NCBI GenBank assembly: GCA_002727195.1
Contig: PBWH01000005.1
Coordinates: forward strand, 300,566 to 364,565
Reading direction: 5' to 3'
From: Gemmatimonadota bacterium
Lineage (GTDB): Bacteria; Latescibacterota; UBA2968
DNA length: 64,000 bases
Shown here: piece by piece, positions 54,257 to 64,000 of the stretch
Position numbering within the stretch: the first letter of the stretch is position 1
Layout: the number at the start of each line of letters is the position of its first letter
Made by a program: the position numbers and the translations under genes
The notes under the pieces: model-generated
Seen by the model: only the letters and a program-made list of their open reading frames with translations
What the model was told of the DNA's origin: nothing
The model's database searches: none

Positions 54257-55276
54257 ATGCGCGCGCTCCTGATCTCCTACAGTCACCACGGCCGTGCTAT
54301 CGCAAATATCTTACGCGACCTGGGTCACGAGATCGTTTGGGTCGTTGACGGCGAGCCGGATCCGCTCCAGAACCTACAGCAGGAGTTCGATTGCCCCGGG
54401 CACGCTGAACCCGAAGCAGGTCTGGACGCTGCCAGTCCGGATGTGGCCATCATCTGTGGAAAACACACAGAGATTCCGGGACACATCCAGGCCTGTGTAG
54501 ATCGTCGAGTCCCCTACCTGGTCGACAAACCATTCGCCGACTGTGCGGGCCGACTCCGACCGGTGGCGGAGGCATCCGTCAAACACGGCGTTCCCAGCGC
54601 GCTAACACTTCCAAACCGTGCGACCAAACTGATCGCGACAGTCTCTAAGATGATCGCAAACGGGTCGCTCGGAGACCTAGTCCTCTACAGCAGCCGTCTC
54701 TGCAACGGATCTCCCGGTCGGTATGACACGATACCGTCCTACTGGCACAATCAGCCGGACGTGTCAGGTGGTGGGTGTTTTGCGACAGAAGCGGCCCACG
54801 GCATCGACACCTTCCTCCAGTTCTGTGGGAACAGTCCTGTCCAGGTCGTGGGCGCCGTACTTTCCAATGCGCTTCATCGACGAGACATCGAAGACAGCGC
54901 CATCGGGATGCTGCGCACGGCATCTGGAATCAGCGGAATCATTGAGACGGGCTACACGTTCCCGTCAGGTGGCTGGTCGGGCGACCACTTTTTCCGTTTT
55001 GTCGGCACGAAGGCATCTGTCTTCATGGGATACAACGAGGAACACGAACACGTCATCAGCGTACACAGCGAGGATGGGGTGACGTTCTCAAAAGACATCG
55101 ACCACGGCGAGCGAATGCGGTCCATCGTTTCAGCCGGCCTCGAGGCCGTTGGCAACGGCCGCTCTTTCGACCCAGATATTACCCAGGCCGTTCGTATCCT
55201 GGAGGTGCAGGACGCCGTCTACGTTCACGCCCGTCGTTCCAACTTGACCAATGGCCCGTTTCCTCTGGGTTTGTGA
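54257..55276 (+). CDS. Gfo/Idh/MocA-family oxidoreductase
   Basis: MRALLISYSHHGRAIANILRDLGHEIVWVVD; PYLVDKPFADCAGRLRPVAEA (EKP-like); GGCFATEAAHGIDTFLQFCG. Confidence 0.88.
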   Translation: MRALLISYSHHGRAIANILRDLGHEIVWVVDGEPDPLQNLQQEFDCPGHAEPEAGLDAASPDVAIICGKHTEIPGHIQACVDRRVPYLVDKPFADCAGRLRPVAEASVKHGVPSALTLPNRATKLIATVSKMIANGSLGDLVLYSSRLCNGSPGRYDTIPSYWHNQPDVSGGGCFATEAAHGIDTFLQFCGNSPVQVVGAVLSNALHRRDIEDSAIGMLRTASGISGIIETGYTFPSGGWSGDHFFRFVGTKASVFMGYNEEHEHVISVHSEDGVTFSKDIDHGERMRSIVSAGLEAVGNGRSFDPDITQAVRILEVQDAVYVHARRSNLTNGPFPLGL

Positions 55277-55306
55277 TGAGCACCGTCTCCTAGAAGGGTT
55301 TGGCTT

Positions 55307-55353
55307 CCTTTCGAGTCTTTTCGTGTATGAAGCCTGTCCCGAACGGAGTCGGG
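55307..55353 (+). repeat. Dispersed intergenic repeat copy B
   Basis: cctttcgagtcttttcgtgtatgaagcctgtcccgaacggagtcggg, close to 45571-45619. Confidence 0.6.
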
Positions 55354-55385
55354 TGAGGGCTCGACACGGCTGCGCGTGACCTCTC

Positions 55386-56378
55386 ATGACCTCCATTTCC
55401 TCCACCAACTTCACCCTCTCCTCCTTCCCACCGGGCACCCACACCTGGACTCACCTCCACTTCGGCGCCCCCATGCGGGTCCCCGTCACGGTTCCCCTCG
55501 CCGTCGCCCGGGGCGTATCCGACGGCCCAACCTGCCTGGTCACAGCACTCGTCCACGGTGACGAATTCGAAGGCCCGGCTGCCATCGCAGACTGCTTCAA
55601 CACGCTCGACGTCTCCAATCTATCGGGCACATTCATGGGCCTTCCCGTCACCAATCCCTGGGCCTACGCCGGCCAATCCCGCAATACTCCTGACCACTAT
55701 GATGGTCTCAACCTGGCACGCCAGTTCCCGGGCGACGTCACCGGCTCACGTACCCAGCAGCACGCCGCCCTCCTCTATAACTGGGTCACGGAAACGCTGA
55801 CCAGCGAAGACGTCTTCATCGACCTGCACAGCGCCGGCTCGCAATACGAGTATGCCTCGATGGTCGGCTACCACCCAACCGGCGACGAGTCCGAATCTCG
55901 ATCACTAGTCCTCGCTCAGACCTTCGGGATCGACAATATCTGGCGCATCCCCGAATCACCTTCGTCAACGCGAACGTTCAACAGTACCGTCGCCAGAACC
56001 GGCATACCGACGGTCGGAACAGAAGTCCGCGGATGCGGCGCTCTACGAGAATCCGATGTAGCAGACCTCGTTACCGGTCTCCGGAACGTGATGGCCCACC
56101 AGTCGATGCTCCCCGATTCCGCGCCCGACGAGAAGCCACGTCCGGTACACACCACACACCAGACGAGCTTCGCCTCGAGTGGCCTTTTCCGCACGAACGT
56201 AGATCTCGAAGCTTCGGTCTCGGCCGGCCAAACCCTTGGCCACGTCTACTCGCTGAAGGGTGAACTGGTGGAGACTGTCACAGCCCCGATCGGCGGGGTC
56301 ATCTGGGCCATCCGCCGCTTCGCCTCCGTCCGCACAGACGACCTCGCATTCCTAGTCGCCACTCAGCAGAGCAACTGA
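55386..56378 (+). CDS. Succinylglutamate desuccinylase/aspartoacylase-family (M14-like) deacylase
   Basis: VTALVHGDEFEGPAAI (HxxE zinc ligands), GLNLARQFPGD, VFIDLHSAGSQY. Confidence 0.88.
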   Translation: MTSISSTNFTLSSFPPGTHTWTHLHFGAPMRVPVTVPLAVARGVSDGPTCLVTALVHGDEFEGPAAIADCFNTLDVSNLSGTFMGLPVTNPWAYAGQSRNTPDHYDGLNLARQFPGDVTGSRTQQHAALLYNWVTETLTSEDVFIDLHSAGSQYEYASMVGYHPTGDESESRSLVLAQTFGIDNIWRIPESPSSTRTFNSTVARTGIPTVGTEVRGCGALRESDVADLVTGLRNVMAHQSMLPDSAPDEKPRPVHTTHQTSFASSGLFRTNVDLEASVSAGQTLGHVYSLKGELVETVTAPIGGVIWAIRRFASVRTDDLAFLVATQQSN

Positions 56379-56682
56379 AGTGGGCTGAGCTCCATTCATC
56401 ATCCTTCTAACTGCGATCCCTCTCATCTGCAAGGTACCTGTTGAGACTCAAGAATTCTGTGTCCATTTGTGTCCATCTGTGGTTTCTTCCTAGCCTTGCG
56501 GCCGAAGAGTTGGGACCAGCATAGCCTTCTTCCCAATAGGGCTCCCTCAGTCTGGACTCGCCACCTTCCGTGCCCTCCGTGTCCGGAGCCTGCCCTGAGT
56601 AGCGCACGCAGTGCGCGTATCGAAGGATGGTTTCATCTATCTCCCTTAGAGGATCGTCAGACCAGGAGATCAGATAACGATA

Positions 56683-58113
56683 ATGGGCTATCCAAGCGTA
56701 TACCCGACCGGATCGACCATCTACGACCCGGACCAATGCTTCAACGGATACACCTGCTTCCGTTCTCACCAGGGCGTCGTACTGGTTGACATGAATGGCA
56801 AGGTCGCGCACCTCTGGAAAGGCCTCGAAGGGTTCCCGGCCAAGCCAATGCCGGGCGGATTCGTCGTCGGCAGTACAGCACGACGCAACCCGAAGTATGG
56901 CTACCTGGATATGGAAGACCTGGTCATGGTCGACTGGGACGGGAACGTCCTGTGGAAGTACGCGAAATACGATCGCGTCAAGGACGGCAGGAAGCAGAAG
57001 TGGATGGCCCGCGTTCACCACGACTTCCAGGTCGCGGGAAACCCGGTTGGCTATTACGTGCCGGGGATGGAACCGAAGCCCTTTGGCAAGCCGGTCCTGA
57101 TGCTCGCTCACAAGAACATCGAAGCGCCCCAGATCGCGCCTGGCAACATCCTGGACGACACGATCATTAATGTTTCGTGGGAAGGTGAGATCACCTGGGA
57201 GTGGCGATTCAGCGACCACATCGAAGAGATGGGGTTCAGCGAAGCGGCGCGAAACACGATGCATCGGAATCCGAACATCGTGCCGGCGGGGGGCGGGATG
57301 GGCGATTGGGCCCACGTCAACAGCCTGTCAAAGCTGGGCCCGAACAAGTGGCATACGGCAGGCGATGAACGCTTCCAAAAAGACAATATGATCGCCAGCT
57401 GTCGCCAGACGAACGCGCTCCTGATCATCAGCCGACGGAAGCCGCACAACATCACCTGGCGTGTCGGACCGGACTATGGCGAGTCGGAAGCACTGCGAAA
57501 GCTTGGGCCGATCATTGGGCCACACCACGTGCACATGATCCCGCGAGGTCTTCCGGGAGAAGGCAACATCCTCGTCTTCGACAACGGCGGACGCGGCGGC
57601 TACGGCGATCCCAATACAGGTGCCCTCACTGGTCACAACAACGTCATTCGGCCGTACTCACGGGTCATCGAATTCGACCCGAACACGCTGGAGATCGTGT
57701 GGGAGTTCAACGCACAGCTGGCAGGCGGCGCGCCGCTCGTCCACGACAGCCGGTTCTACAGCATCCTGGTCAGTTCCGCCCAACGCCTCCCGAACGGCAA
57801 CACGCTTATCACCGAAGGCTCAGACGGACGGTTCATCGAGGTCAACCAGGACTGCGACATCGTCTGGGAATACATCAGCCCCTACGTCGACCCCAAGTTC
57901 AACCACAACCAAGTCTACCGCGCCTACCGCATCCCGTATGACTGGGTCCCGCAGCTTGATCCGCCCGAGGAAGTACCGATCCACCGCCTGGACAACAGCA
58001 GGTTCAGAGTGGATGACTCAGGGACGAATCGCACGACAGTCGCGACGCTGAAGCGTGGTGGAAAGGTGAATACCGATCCTTCTTTATGTGTGATCCCAAC
58101 CAGGTCATCCTGA
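56683..58113 (+). CDS. Arylsulfotransferase (ASST)-like beta-propeller protein
   Basis: VVLVDMNGKVAHLWKG, VMVDWDGNVLWKY, VSWEGEITWEWRFSDH, GPHHVHMIPRGLPGEGNILVFDNGGRGGYG, SRVIEFDPNTLEIVWEF, SAQRLPNGNTLITEG. Confidence 0.85.
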   Translation: MGYPSVYPTGSTIYDPDQCFNGYTCFRSHQGVVLVDMNGKVAHLWKGLEGFPAKPMPGGFVVGSTARRNPKYGYLDMEDLVMVDWDGNVLWKYAKYDRVKDGRKQKWMARVHHDFQVAGNPVGYYVPGMEPKPFGKPVLMLAHKNIEAPQIAPGNILDDTIINVSWEGEITWEWRFSDHIEEMGFSEAARNTMHRNPNIVPAGGGMGDWAHVNSLSKLGPNKWHTAGDERFQKDNMIASCRQTNALLIISRRKPHNITWRVGPDYGESEALRKLGPIIGPHHVHMIPRGLPGEGNILVFDNGGRGGYGDPNTGALTGHNNVIRPYSRVIEFDPNTLEIVWEFNAQLAGGAPLVHDSRFYSILVSSAQRLPNGNTLITEGSDGRFIEVNQDCDIVWEYISPYVDPKFNHNQVYRAYRIPYDWVPQLDPPEEVPIHRLDNSRFRVDDSGTNRTTVATLKRGGKVNTDPSLCVIPTRSS

Positions 58114-58320
58114 GCAGGGCGAAGGATCTCTCGGGGATCTGGACCATTCCCGGCCGGATTACGCCCTCACCGGCTTCGGCTGGAGCCGAACCGTCCTCTC
58201 CCACTCGCGGGAAAGGGGAGGGGAGCCGACCACCCAATGTACCAAGTCCCAGCTTTCGGTCGGCTTGGGCCGAGCCACCTTACCCCCTCTCACCCCCAGC
58301 CTTTGGCTGGGGGTGGACGA
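58100..58320. repeat. Cluster of palindromic intergenic repeat elements
   Basis: cctgagcagggcgaaggatctctcgggga; cactcgcgggaaaggggagggg; perfect 11-bp hairpin CACCCCCAGCC-TTT-GGCTGGGGGTG (58291-58315). Confidence 0.6.
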
Positions 58321-58482
58321 CTGTCGTCGCTACTACCTCAGACCGGGACACGACGCATAACCTATCCGTTCACAGAGCGCGAGCCCGATTCACATCCCGT
58401 ATCGAAAGACAAGCAGCCAGCATAGCCTGCTACTCAGGATGAACGGGTTTCAGTCTGCTTACTTCGCATCATCCTTCCTGAA

Positions 58483-60375
58483 TTACACAAACCTCCCAAA
58501 CCAATCCACCATCCGCTGGAAGTACTCCTCACGCAGCTTCGGATGTGCCGATTTCCGGAATCCATGCGCACCCCCCGGAAACCGCACGAATTCCACCGTA
58601 TTGCCCTGCCGTTTCAGCGCTACGTAGAACTGTTCCGTCTGTTCGATCGGACAACGGTAATCCGCCTCACCCGTCATCAGCAATGCGGGGGTCTGTACGT
58701 CTTTCGCATATGTCATCGGCGAACGCTCGACGAGCGCGTCCACATTCTCGATCGACGACCCGCCAAACTGATTCTCACCGAACGAAACACCGATATCCGA
58801 TGTCCCGAAGAAGCTGTACAGGTTCGTGACCGGGGCGCCGATCACGGCTGCCTTGAACCGATGATCGCGTCCGATGATCCAGCTGCTCATGAAGCCACCG
58901 TAGCTGAACCCGTGCACGCCCATCCGGTCCGGGTCGACGTAAGGTCGCTCGCAGACGAGATCGACCGCGGCCATCAGGTCCAGGAAATCCTCGCCTCCCC
59001 AGTCCCGCAAGACGGCCTTCATGAAATCCGGTCCATACGACGAGGATCCTCTCGGGTTCACAGCCAGGACGAGATATCCCTGTCCGAGCAAGATCTGCTG
59101 AGATGTGTCGAACGACTCCGCAAACCGTCCGTTCGGTCCGCCGTGGATATCCAGAACCAACGGATACGACTTCGACTCGTCGAACCCTTCCGGGAACAGA
59201 AGCCGCGCGTGGATTTCCGTGTCCTCCCGATCGAACGTAAAGGACTCGACATCGGACAGCGACGGAACGCTCCTATTCGTGTCGGTCAGATGTCCACCGG
59301 AGCCACCAACCAGGTTCAGCTCATAGATGTCAGCCGGCCGGCCCATCGAGGACGCGATCGCCACGCCTTTCCCTTCACGCACACAGAGCGACGTCAGAGT
59401 CAGGTCACCGCCCGTGATCACCTCCTCGTCCCCCCCGTCCTCGTGGACACTGCAGACGAAAGACTCGCCTGCCCGGTCAGCGATGTAAACGAGATCGTCG
59501 CTCCGCGTCCAGCAAACCTCAGGGATCGGCTGCACGACAGCGCGGAAGTCACCGGCTACTGGACGCGCGTGCTGTCCAGGCTCCAGCACATACAGCCAGG
59601 ACTGACGTGGATCCCATACGTCCGGATCGTGGGATCCCGCCGCCACGAGTTGATGTCCATCGTGTGACCACGCCACGGAACCCGCCCGTGTCATCCCCTC
59701 GGATCGGCACACCGTTTCCCGCGTCTCCAAAGTCATTACGTGCACTTCAGAGTGCCTTGAGAAGTCCCGCCCTTCCACCGCATCGGTCACATACGCGATC
59801 CTCGTCCCATCGGGCGACCAGACAGGCGCGAGGTGATCACCCTCGCCATCCGTGATCTGCTCGGGCTCTCCGCCTACCAGATCAGCAATAAACAGTTGAG
59901 AGAAGGCATCTCCTCGCCAGCCGTCCCCATCATCTCGATACCGGATTCGTCTGACCACTTGGCCACGGGGCACATCATCGTCCGATTCCTGTGCATCCGG
60001 ATCCACCTGTGACACGAGCGCCAGGAGGTCTGATCCCGGTGCCCAGCCATAGCTCTGCACGCCCGAAGGAAAGTCCGTCACGCATCGCGCTTCTCCCCCT
60101 GCCGTGGGAATCACCCAGACCTGCTTCTTCCCATCCTCTTGCCCACGCAGAAACGCGATCGACGCCCCATCCGGGCTGAACCGCGGTCCTCCGTCTTTGG
60201 GACCGGCCGTATAGATCTGTTCGTCTCCATCGTGCAGCACAACGATCCGCGACTCCACACTCCAGTCGGATCGGTTGGTCTCCGTGCGCACAAAGACAAT
60301 GCGGTTCCCGTCCGGTGACAGATCCGGACTGGTGACTTCAATCAGATCGTGTATGGTATCAGGCAGAAAAGCCAT
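58483..60375 (-). CDS. S9-family peptidase (acylaminoacyl/prolyl oligopeptidase-like)
   Basis: WD40-like TolB repeats; LVLDIHGGPNGRF, GVHGFSYGGFMSSWIIG (GxSxGG), EADYRCPIEQTEQFYVALK, PGGAHGF. Confidence 0.93.
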   Translation of the reverse strand: MAFLPDTIHDLIEVTSPDLSPDGNRIVFVRTETNRSDWSVESRIVVLHDGDEQIYTAGPKDGGPRFSPDGASIAFLRGQEDGKKQVWVIPTAGGEARCVTDFPSGVQSYGWAPGSDLLALVSQVDPDAQESDDDVPRGQVVRRIRYRDDGDGWRGDAFSQLFIADLVGGEPEQITDGEGDHLAPVWSPDGTRIAYVTDAVEGRDFSRHSEVHVMTLETRETVCRSEGMTRAGSVAWSHDGHQLVAAGSHDPDVWDPRQSWLYVLEPGQHARPVAGDFRAVVQPIPEVCWTRSDDLVYIADRAGESFVCSVHEDGGDEEVITGGDLTLTSLCVREGKGVAIASSMGRPADIYELNLVGGSGGHLTDTNRSVPSLSDVESFTFDREDTEIHARLLFPEGFDESKSYPLVLDIHGGPNGRFAESFDTSQQILLGQGYLVLAVNPRGSSSYGPDFMKAVLRDWGGEDFLDLMAAVDLVCERPYVDPDRMGVHGFSYGGFMSSWIIGRDHRFKAAVIGAPVTNLYSFFGTSDIGVSFGENQFGGSSIENVDALVERSPMTYAKDVQTPALLMTGEADYRCPIEQTEQFYVALKRQGNTVEFVRFPGGAHGFRKSAHPKLREEYFQRMVDWFGRFV

Positions 60376-60447
60376 ATGCCCGGCCTCCCCATGGAGAATG
60401 GTGAATGGCTGATGGATATTGGGAAATGCTGTTGAACTCTTTGGTCA

Positions 60448-60909
60448 TTAGTCACTTTTCAATGGTCGTTGACTCCGAATGCTCTTCCACGGCTCCTCCT
60501 CTGAGACATCCACCAGCGCCGGCCCTTCCAAGACCGCCGGCGACAGAATGGCCAGGAACACGAGCTCGTCGTCCCCCGCATTGTAGGTTCCGTGCACCAT
60601 ATCCACGGGAATATGTGCCGAGTCCCCGGGCCCAAGCAGCTGCTTCTCCCTGTCCACCCACTGCTCCGCCTGCCCGCTGATCACGTAGATGATCTCCTCC
60701 ATCGCCGGATGCCGATGGAACGCGTGCGCTTCGCCCGGCGGCATGTTCACCCGGACGAGCATCAGGTGTTCCGCATCCGTCAGCCCAGGCCGACTGATCC
60801 ACTCGTTCGGCCCCCACGGCGCCTCCTCGACCTGCACGTCATCCTTCCCGATGAATCGCAGAATATCCTCTCGTCCCACAACCAGCTCCTTCTGGTGGGC
60901 TCTGCCCAC
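60448..60909 (-). CDS. Cupin-domain protein
   Basis: VRVNMPPGEAHAFHRHPAMEEIIYVISGQAEQWVDREKQLLGPGDSAHIPVDMVHGTYN. Confidence 0.88.
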   Translation of the reverse strand: MGRAHQKELVVGREDILRFIGKDDVQVEEAPWGPNEWISRPGLTDAEHLMLVRVNMPPGEAHAFHRHPAMEEIIYVISGQAEQWVDREKQLLGPGDSAHIPVDMVHGTYNAGDDELVFLAILSPAVLEGPALVDVSEEEPWKSIRSQRPLKSD

Positions 60910-60991
60910 GCTTTTCGGATGCGTTACACACTGGTCGCCGTGCTTCGCACGGTGACCTTCACTACGAGCTCAGTTTCGCCTACTGGAATCA

Positions 60992-61240
60992 ACCCAACAC
61001 CTCCAACGCCCGAATATGATCAGGCTTCAACCCGCAACAGCCACCAATCGTGGACACGCCATCTATCCGCCACTCTCGCACGTGCGCCACCAGTTGCTCC
61101 GCCGAAATCACATCCTCGAACTTCCAGTTCGGCATCTCGAAGGTCCCACTGTCCGGGTAGGCATAGGTCGGCCCAGCGAATGTGTCCCGCAGGATGGCCA
61201 ACGTATCTCCAATGATGTTGCTGGACGTGTGCATCACGTC
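60992..61240 (-). pseudogene. Homocysteine S-methyltransferase-like C-terminal fragment
   Basis: RDVMHTSSNIIGDTLAILRDTFAGPTYAYPDSGTFEMPNWKFEDVISAEQLVAHVREWRIDGVSTIGGCCGLKPDHIRAL (GGCC zinc motif); N-terminal two-thirds absent. Confidence 0.8.
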
Positions 61241-62703
61241 TCGAACGGGAACATCGGTTGTTGCCTGTACTTGTACTCGAAGGTGCGCATATCCGCCGCC
61301 GTTGCTCCGTCGGTGTTCACTCGAATCAGGTCGGCACACACAGGCGCATAAGCCGCCACCGGTGCGTGAACACCCTTCGCCACGAGAACTTGAAAGTCAG
61401 CCGGATCCAACCCGATACTCGTCACCACGCCAAGGCTTACCGGCACCGTACGTCGTGACGTCAGGCTGATCGTAAGCCCCGTGTCCGTGGTCACCACAGT
61501 CGTCGGTCCCATGTCGAAGTGGGTGTATCCGCCGTGTCGAATCTCGCTCTCCTCGAACGTACCCTCGTGCACGCTCTTGACCGTCACCTCTGCCGTGAGC
61601 GGCTCCCCGTGGCGGTCGTCAGTCTTCCCACCCATCGACAGCGTCAACCGCCCGCCCGGGCCGGCAGTCCTCGCCGCCTCCTGCGATTCACGGTCGTAAA
61701 GACACACGAACGCCGTCGTGTCCCCACGTCGATGGACCTCGTGTGCGATCAGCGTACTGTCCGCCGCCGAACCACCGCCGACGTTGTCGCCCATGTCCAG
61801 TAGGCAGATCGGCCCCGTCTTCGAGACCGCTGACGCGACCGCTTCCTCCACGGTCACGTACTCCCCGACAAACTCCTCACGATGCTCGAGCATGTAGTCG
61901 ACGATCTCCTGCGCCAGACGCTCGGCCAGATCTGGATCATCATCGGTCACCACGATCGCCGCGGATCCCATCTCCTCAACATCTCCATACGGAAACCCGA
62001 GCACGACGGAGTTCGACAGTACGCCAGGCTGCTCCAGCTGCTTGTTCGCGAGTTCATACATCGGCAGACACGGCCACTGCGTCGTCCCCTGCCGCTCGAT
62101 ATTGATCCCGAACGGCGGGTGCACGGCACGCTGGACAGGCCGAATTTCCCCTCGCAGCGTCCGGACCATCAGGTCGACTGCTTCGAAACCACGCTCCTTC
62201 TGATCAAGATGCGGGTTCGAGCGGTAGGCGATCGTTACATCGCACGTTTCGACCATCCGTTCCGACAGGTTAGCGTGCGGGTCGATCACGCAAATGATCG
62301 GTATCTCCGGACCCGCAAGCGTACGAAGCCGCTCGAGCCAATGGCCGTCCAGGTCTCGATACTCATCGCCCTCCCCCGCGTTTGCCCCGTGCGGGGAGAC
62401 GAGATAGCCATCCAGTCTGCCCTCAGCCTCAACGGCCTCGAACATCAGCCGAATCAGCGTGTCGCACGTCTCCTTCGTAATCGTCCCTGAAGGCGACGTC
62501 CCGGCGTGGAAAATCTGTACGGGTTCGATATCCGCTTCATCCAGCCCCTCGAGAAACGCCGTCAGTTGGTGCAGCCCACCACCGAACGTTTCACGAATCT
62601 GCTCGCCAAACAGGATGCCGTCCCGCTCGAACAGCTCGATCGTGGTCGGGGTAACGGCAAACGTGTTCGACTCGTGCATCAGGGAGATGATTCCAACTCT
62701 CAT
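61234..62703 (-). CDS. M81-family metallopeptidase (MlrC/microcystinase C-like)
   Basis: MRVGIISLMHESNTF, LVSPHGANAGEGDEYRDLDGHWLE, IDPHANLSERMVE, DMGDNVGGGSAADSTLI. Confidence 0.92.
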   Translation of the reverse strand: MRVGIISLMHESNTFAVTPTTIELFERDGILFGEQIRETFGGGLHQLTAFLEGLDEADIEPVQIFHAGTSPSGTITKETCDTLIRLMFEAVEAEGRLDGYLVSPHGANAGEGDEYRDLDGHWLERLRTLAGPEIPIICVIDPHANLSERMVETCDVTIAYRSNPHLDQKERGFEAVDLMVRTLRGEIRPVQRAVHPPFGINIERQGTTQWPCLPMYELANKQLEQPGVLSNSVVLGFPYGDVEEMGSAAIVVTDDDPDLAERLAQEIVDYMLEHREEFVGEYVTVEEAVASAVSKTGPICLLDMGDNVGGGSAADSTLIAHEVHRRGDTTAFVCLYDRESQEAARTAGPGGRLTLSMGGKTDDRHGEPLTAEVTVKSVHEGTFEESEIRHGGYTHFDMGPTTVVTTDTGLTISLTSRRTVPVSLGVVTSIGLDPADFQVLVAKGVHAPVAAYAPVCADLIRVNTDGATAADMRTFEYKYRQQPMFPFET

Positions 62704-62797
62704 GCCTCATCCTTGTCGGCTGTTTGATTCATCGACACATTAGTACTCGCAATACAACACCCTTTCACGCGTGCGTCAACGGAGGCTCTACGCAACT

Positions 62798-64000
62798 ATG
62801 AGCCTAATCTCCACGCTCGAATCCGGTCTTCACCTGAAGTCACTCGAAGGTGAGTCCGAGGACCCCCACCGACGATTCGTCCTGTTCCACGGCAAGGACA
62901 AGTCGCATTGGGGCTCGACCTACCGGAACGGTGCGCACCCGACGGTCACCGACGTGAAAATCTTGGTGGTCGTAGAGCCGGCGTCTCACGAGGTCGTCTC
63001 ATCACTGGTCCTCATCCTGCAGACCTGGCGATACGAGACTATCGACCTGACGGTCGGCCGGATCGAACTCGTCAAGACGGATCGTGCATATCGCCGTCTG
63101 GGCTTGATGCGAGCCCTAGTCGAGGCCGCACACGATCGGGCCGACTTAATCGGTCACGATCTGCAAATCATCTGGGGCATCTTGGGCTTCTACGGCCGGT
63201 TCGGATATACCCAAACCATTCCCAGAGGCCAGAGTGCCGACCTTGCCACCGGATCCATCAAGACGGATCGGGACATACGGTTCAGCCTGCGGCCTGCATC
63301 TTCTGGGGACGCTGAGTTCCTGGTATCGATCGATGACCACGTCAGTTCGCGCTATGCGGTGACGTCGCCCCGTGATGCGAGAGTATGGAATTGGGAAATC
63401 GGTGGACGCCCGGCCCGGAAACGTCTCGTCAGTCTGATCGTCGATAGCGACGGGTCCTATGTTGGCTAGGTCGTCACCCAACCGGACTTCACGAACGTTT
63501 ACGCCTGGTTCGTCGGACCGACGATGTCGTATCTCGAGACGTTCGAGGACGTCGACATCGCCATGATCGCACAAGGATGTGACTTCGCTGACCGTAACGG
63601 AAAGAACCCTCCGAGGACGATCGTCGTACAGTCTCCGCCCCCCGAGATCGAACGCCTGATCGCGCTCACCGGCCAGTATGTGGCCCCGCCCAACCGATGG
63701 GACTGGTATATTCTTACTTCTAACCTCCCTACATTGATCTCGAAACTCGCTCCCGTCCACGAGAAACGAGTCGAGGGAAGCTCAGCGCACCGATATACCG
63801 GGGCGTTCAGCATCGATCTGGGCGATCGCGCCGGATTGTCCATCGCATTTGAAGACGGACGAATCACTGAAGCTTCCGCCCTGGAAGATATCAGCCGAGC
63901 CGACGCGCGTTTTGCGACAGACACGTTCCTAAATCTTGTGTTCTGTGAACGCACGTATGAGACACTCGTATCCAACCATCCCGACTGCACGGCCAACCGA
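62798..64000 (+). pseudogene. Eis-like GNAT acetyltransferase, in-frame TAG (63467-63469), runs off right edge
   Basis: IELVKTDRAYRRLGLMRALVEAAHDRADLIGHDLQIIWGILGFYGRFGYTQTIPRG...; frame continues past the stop (VVTQPDFTNVYAWFVGPTMSYLETFEDVDIAMIAQGCDFADR...) to window end. Confidence 0.75.

Noticed and set aside
60395-60475. Possible tandem repeat (gaatggtgaatggctgatgg...ggtcattagtcacttttcaatggtc)
   Set aside because: Too degenerate and short to call from sequence alone; looks like intergenic low-complexity DNA.
29351-63469. Genome-wide TAG recoding (amber to sense)
   Set aside because: Intact housekeeping genes here end with TAG (rpmA, mdh, dnaK, gpmI, oadA), TAA and TGA lesions also occur, and the residues expected at the TAGs differ. 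Common GC-rich codons (CAG, GAG, AAG, TGG, TAC, TCG) mutate to TAG in one step.

Overview
The window looks like a GC-rich bacterial chromosome segment. Gene content (several phytanoyl-CoA dioxygenase paralogs, TIM-barrel isomerase, MocA oxidoreductase, MlrC-type protein, arylsulfotransferase-like protein) suggests a Latescibacteria/Poribacteria-like heterotroph, but that placement is inference only. From 1 to about 38.9 kb it is mostly housekeeping: clpP (partial), rsmB, a long TPR protein, sat, tRNA-Lys, moaC/moeA, rng, rplU-rpmA, mdh, acnA, a LysR regulator, gpmI, sucC, dnaK, an oadG-oadB-oadA Na+-pump decarboxylase operon, a REC-AraC regulator and an RraA/unknown/MDR catabolic operon. From about 39 to 64 kb it is accessory catabolic DNA with six PhyH-family dioxygenase genes (four intact, two broken). 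The window holds an unusually dense set of broken genes with single in-frame stops, one-base frameshifts or internal deletions. Most affected are signal-transduction genes (NtrC, HDOD/histidine kinase, GAF/REC, ECF sigma), Nudix, rhodanese, methyltransferase and isomerase genes. The most striking locus is an NtrC-type regulator whose AAA+ core is replaced by a visibly AT-rich segment carrying its own Shine-Dalgarno and an unrelated ORF (about 18.4-18.95 kb). I saw no CRISPR array, transposase, integrase, phage structural gene or rRNA.
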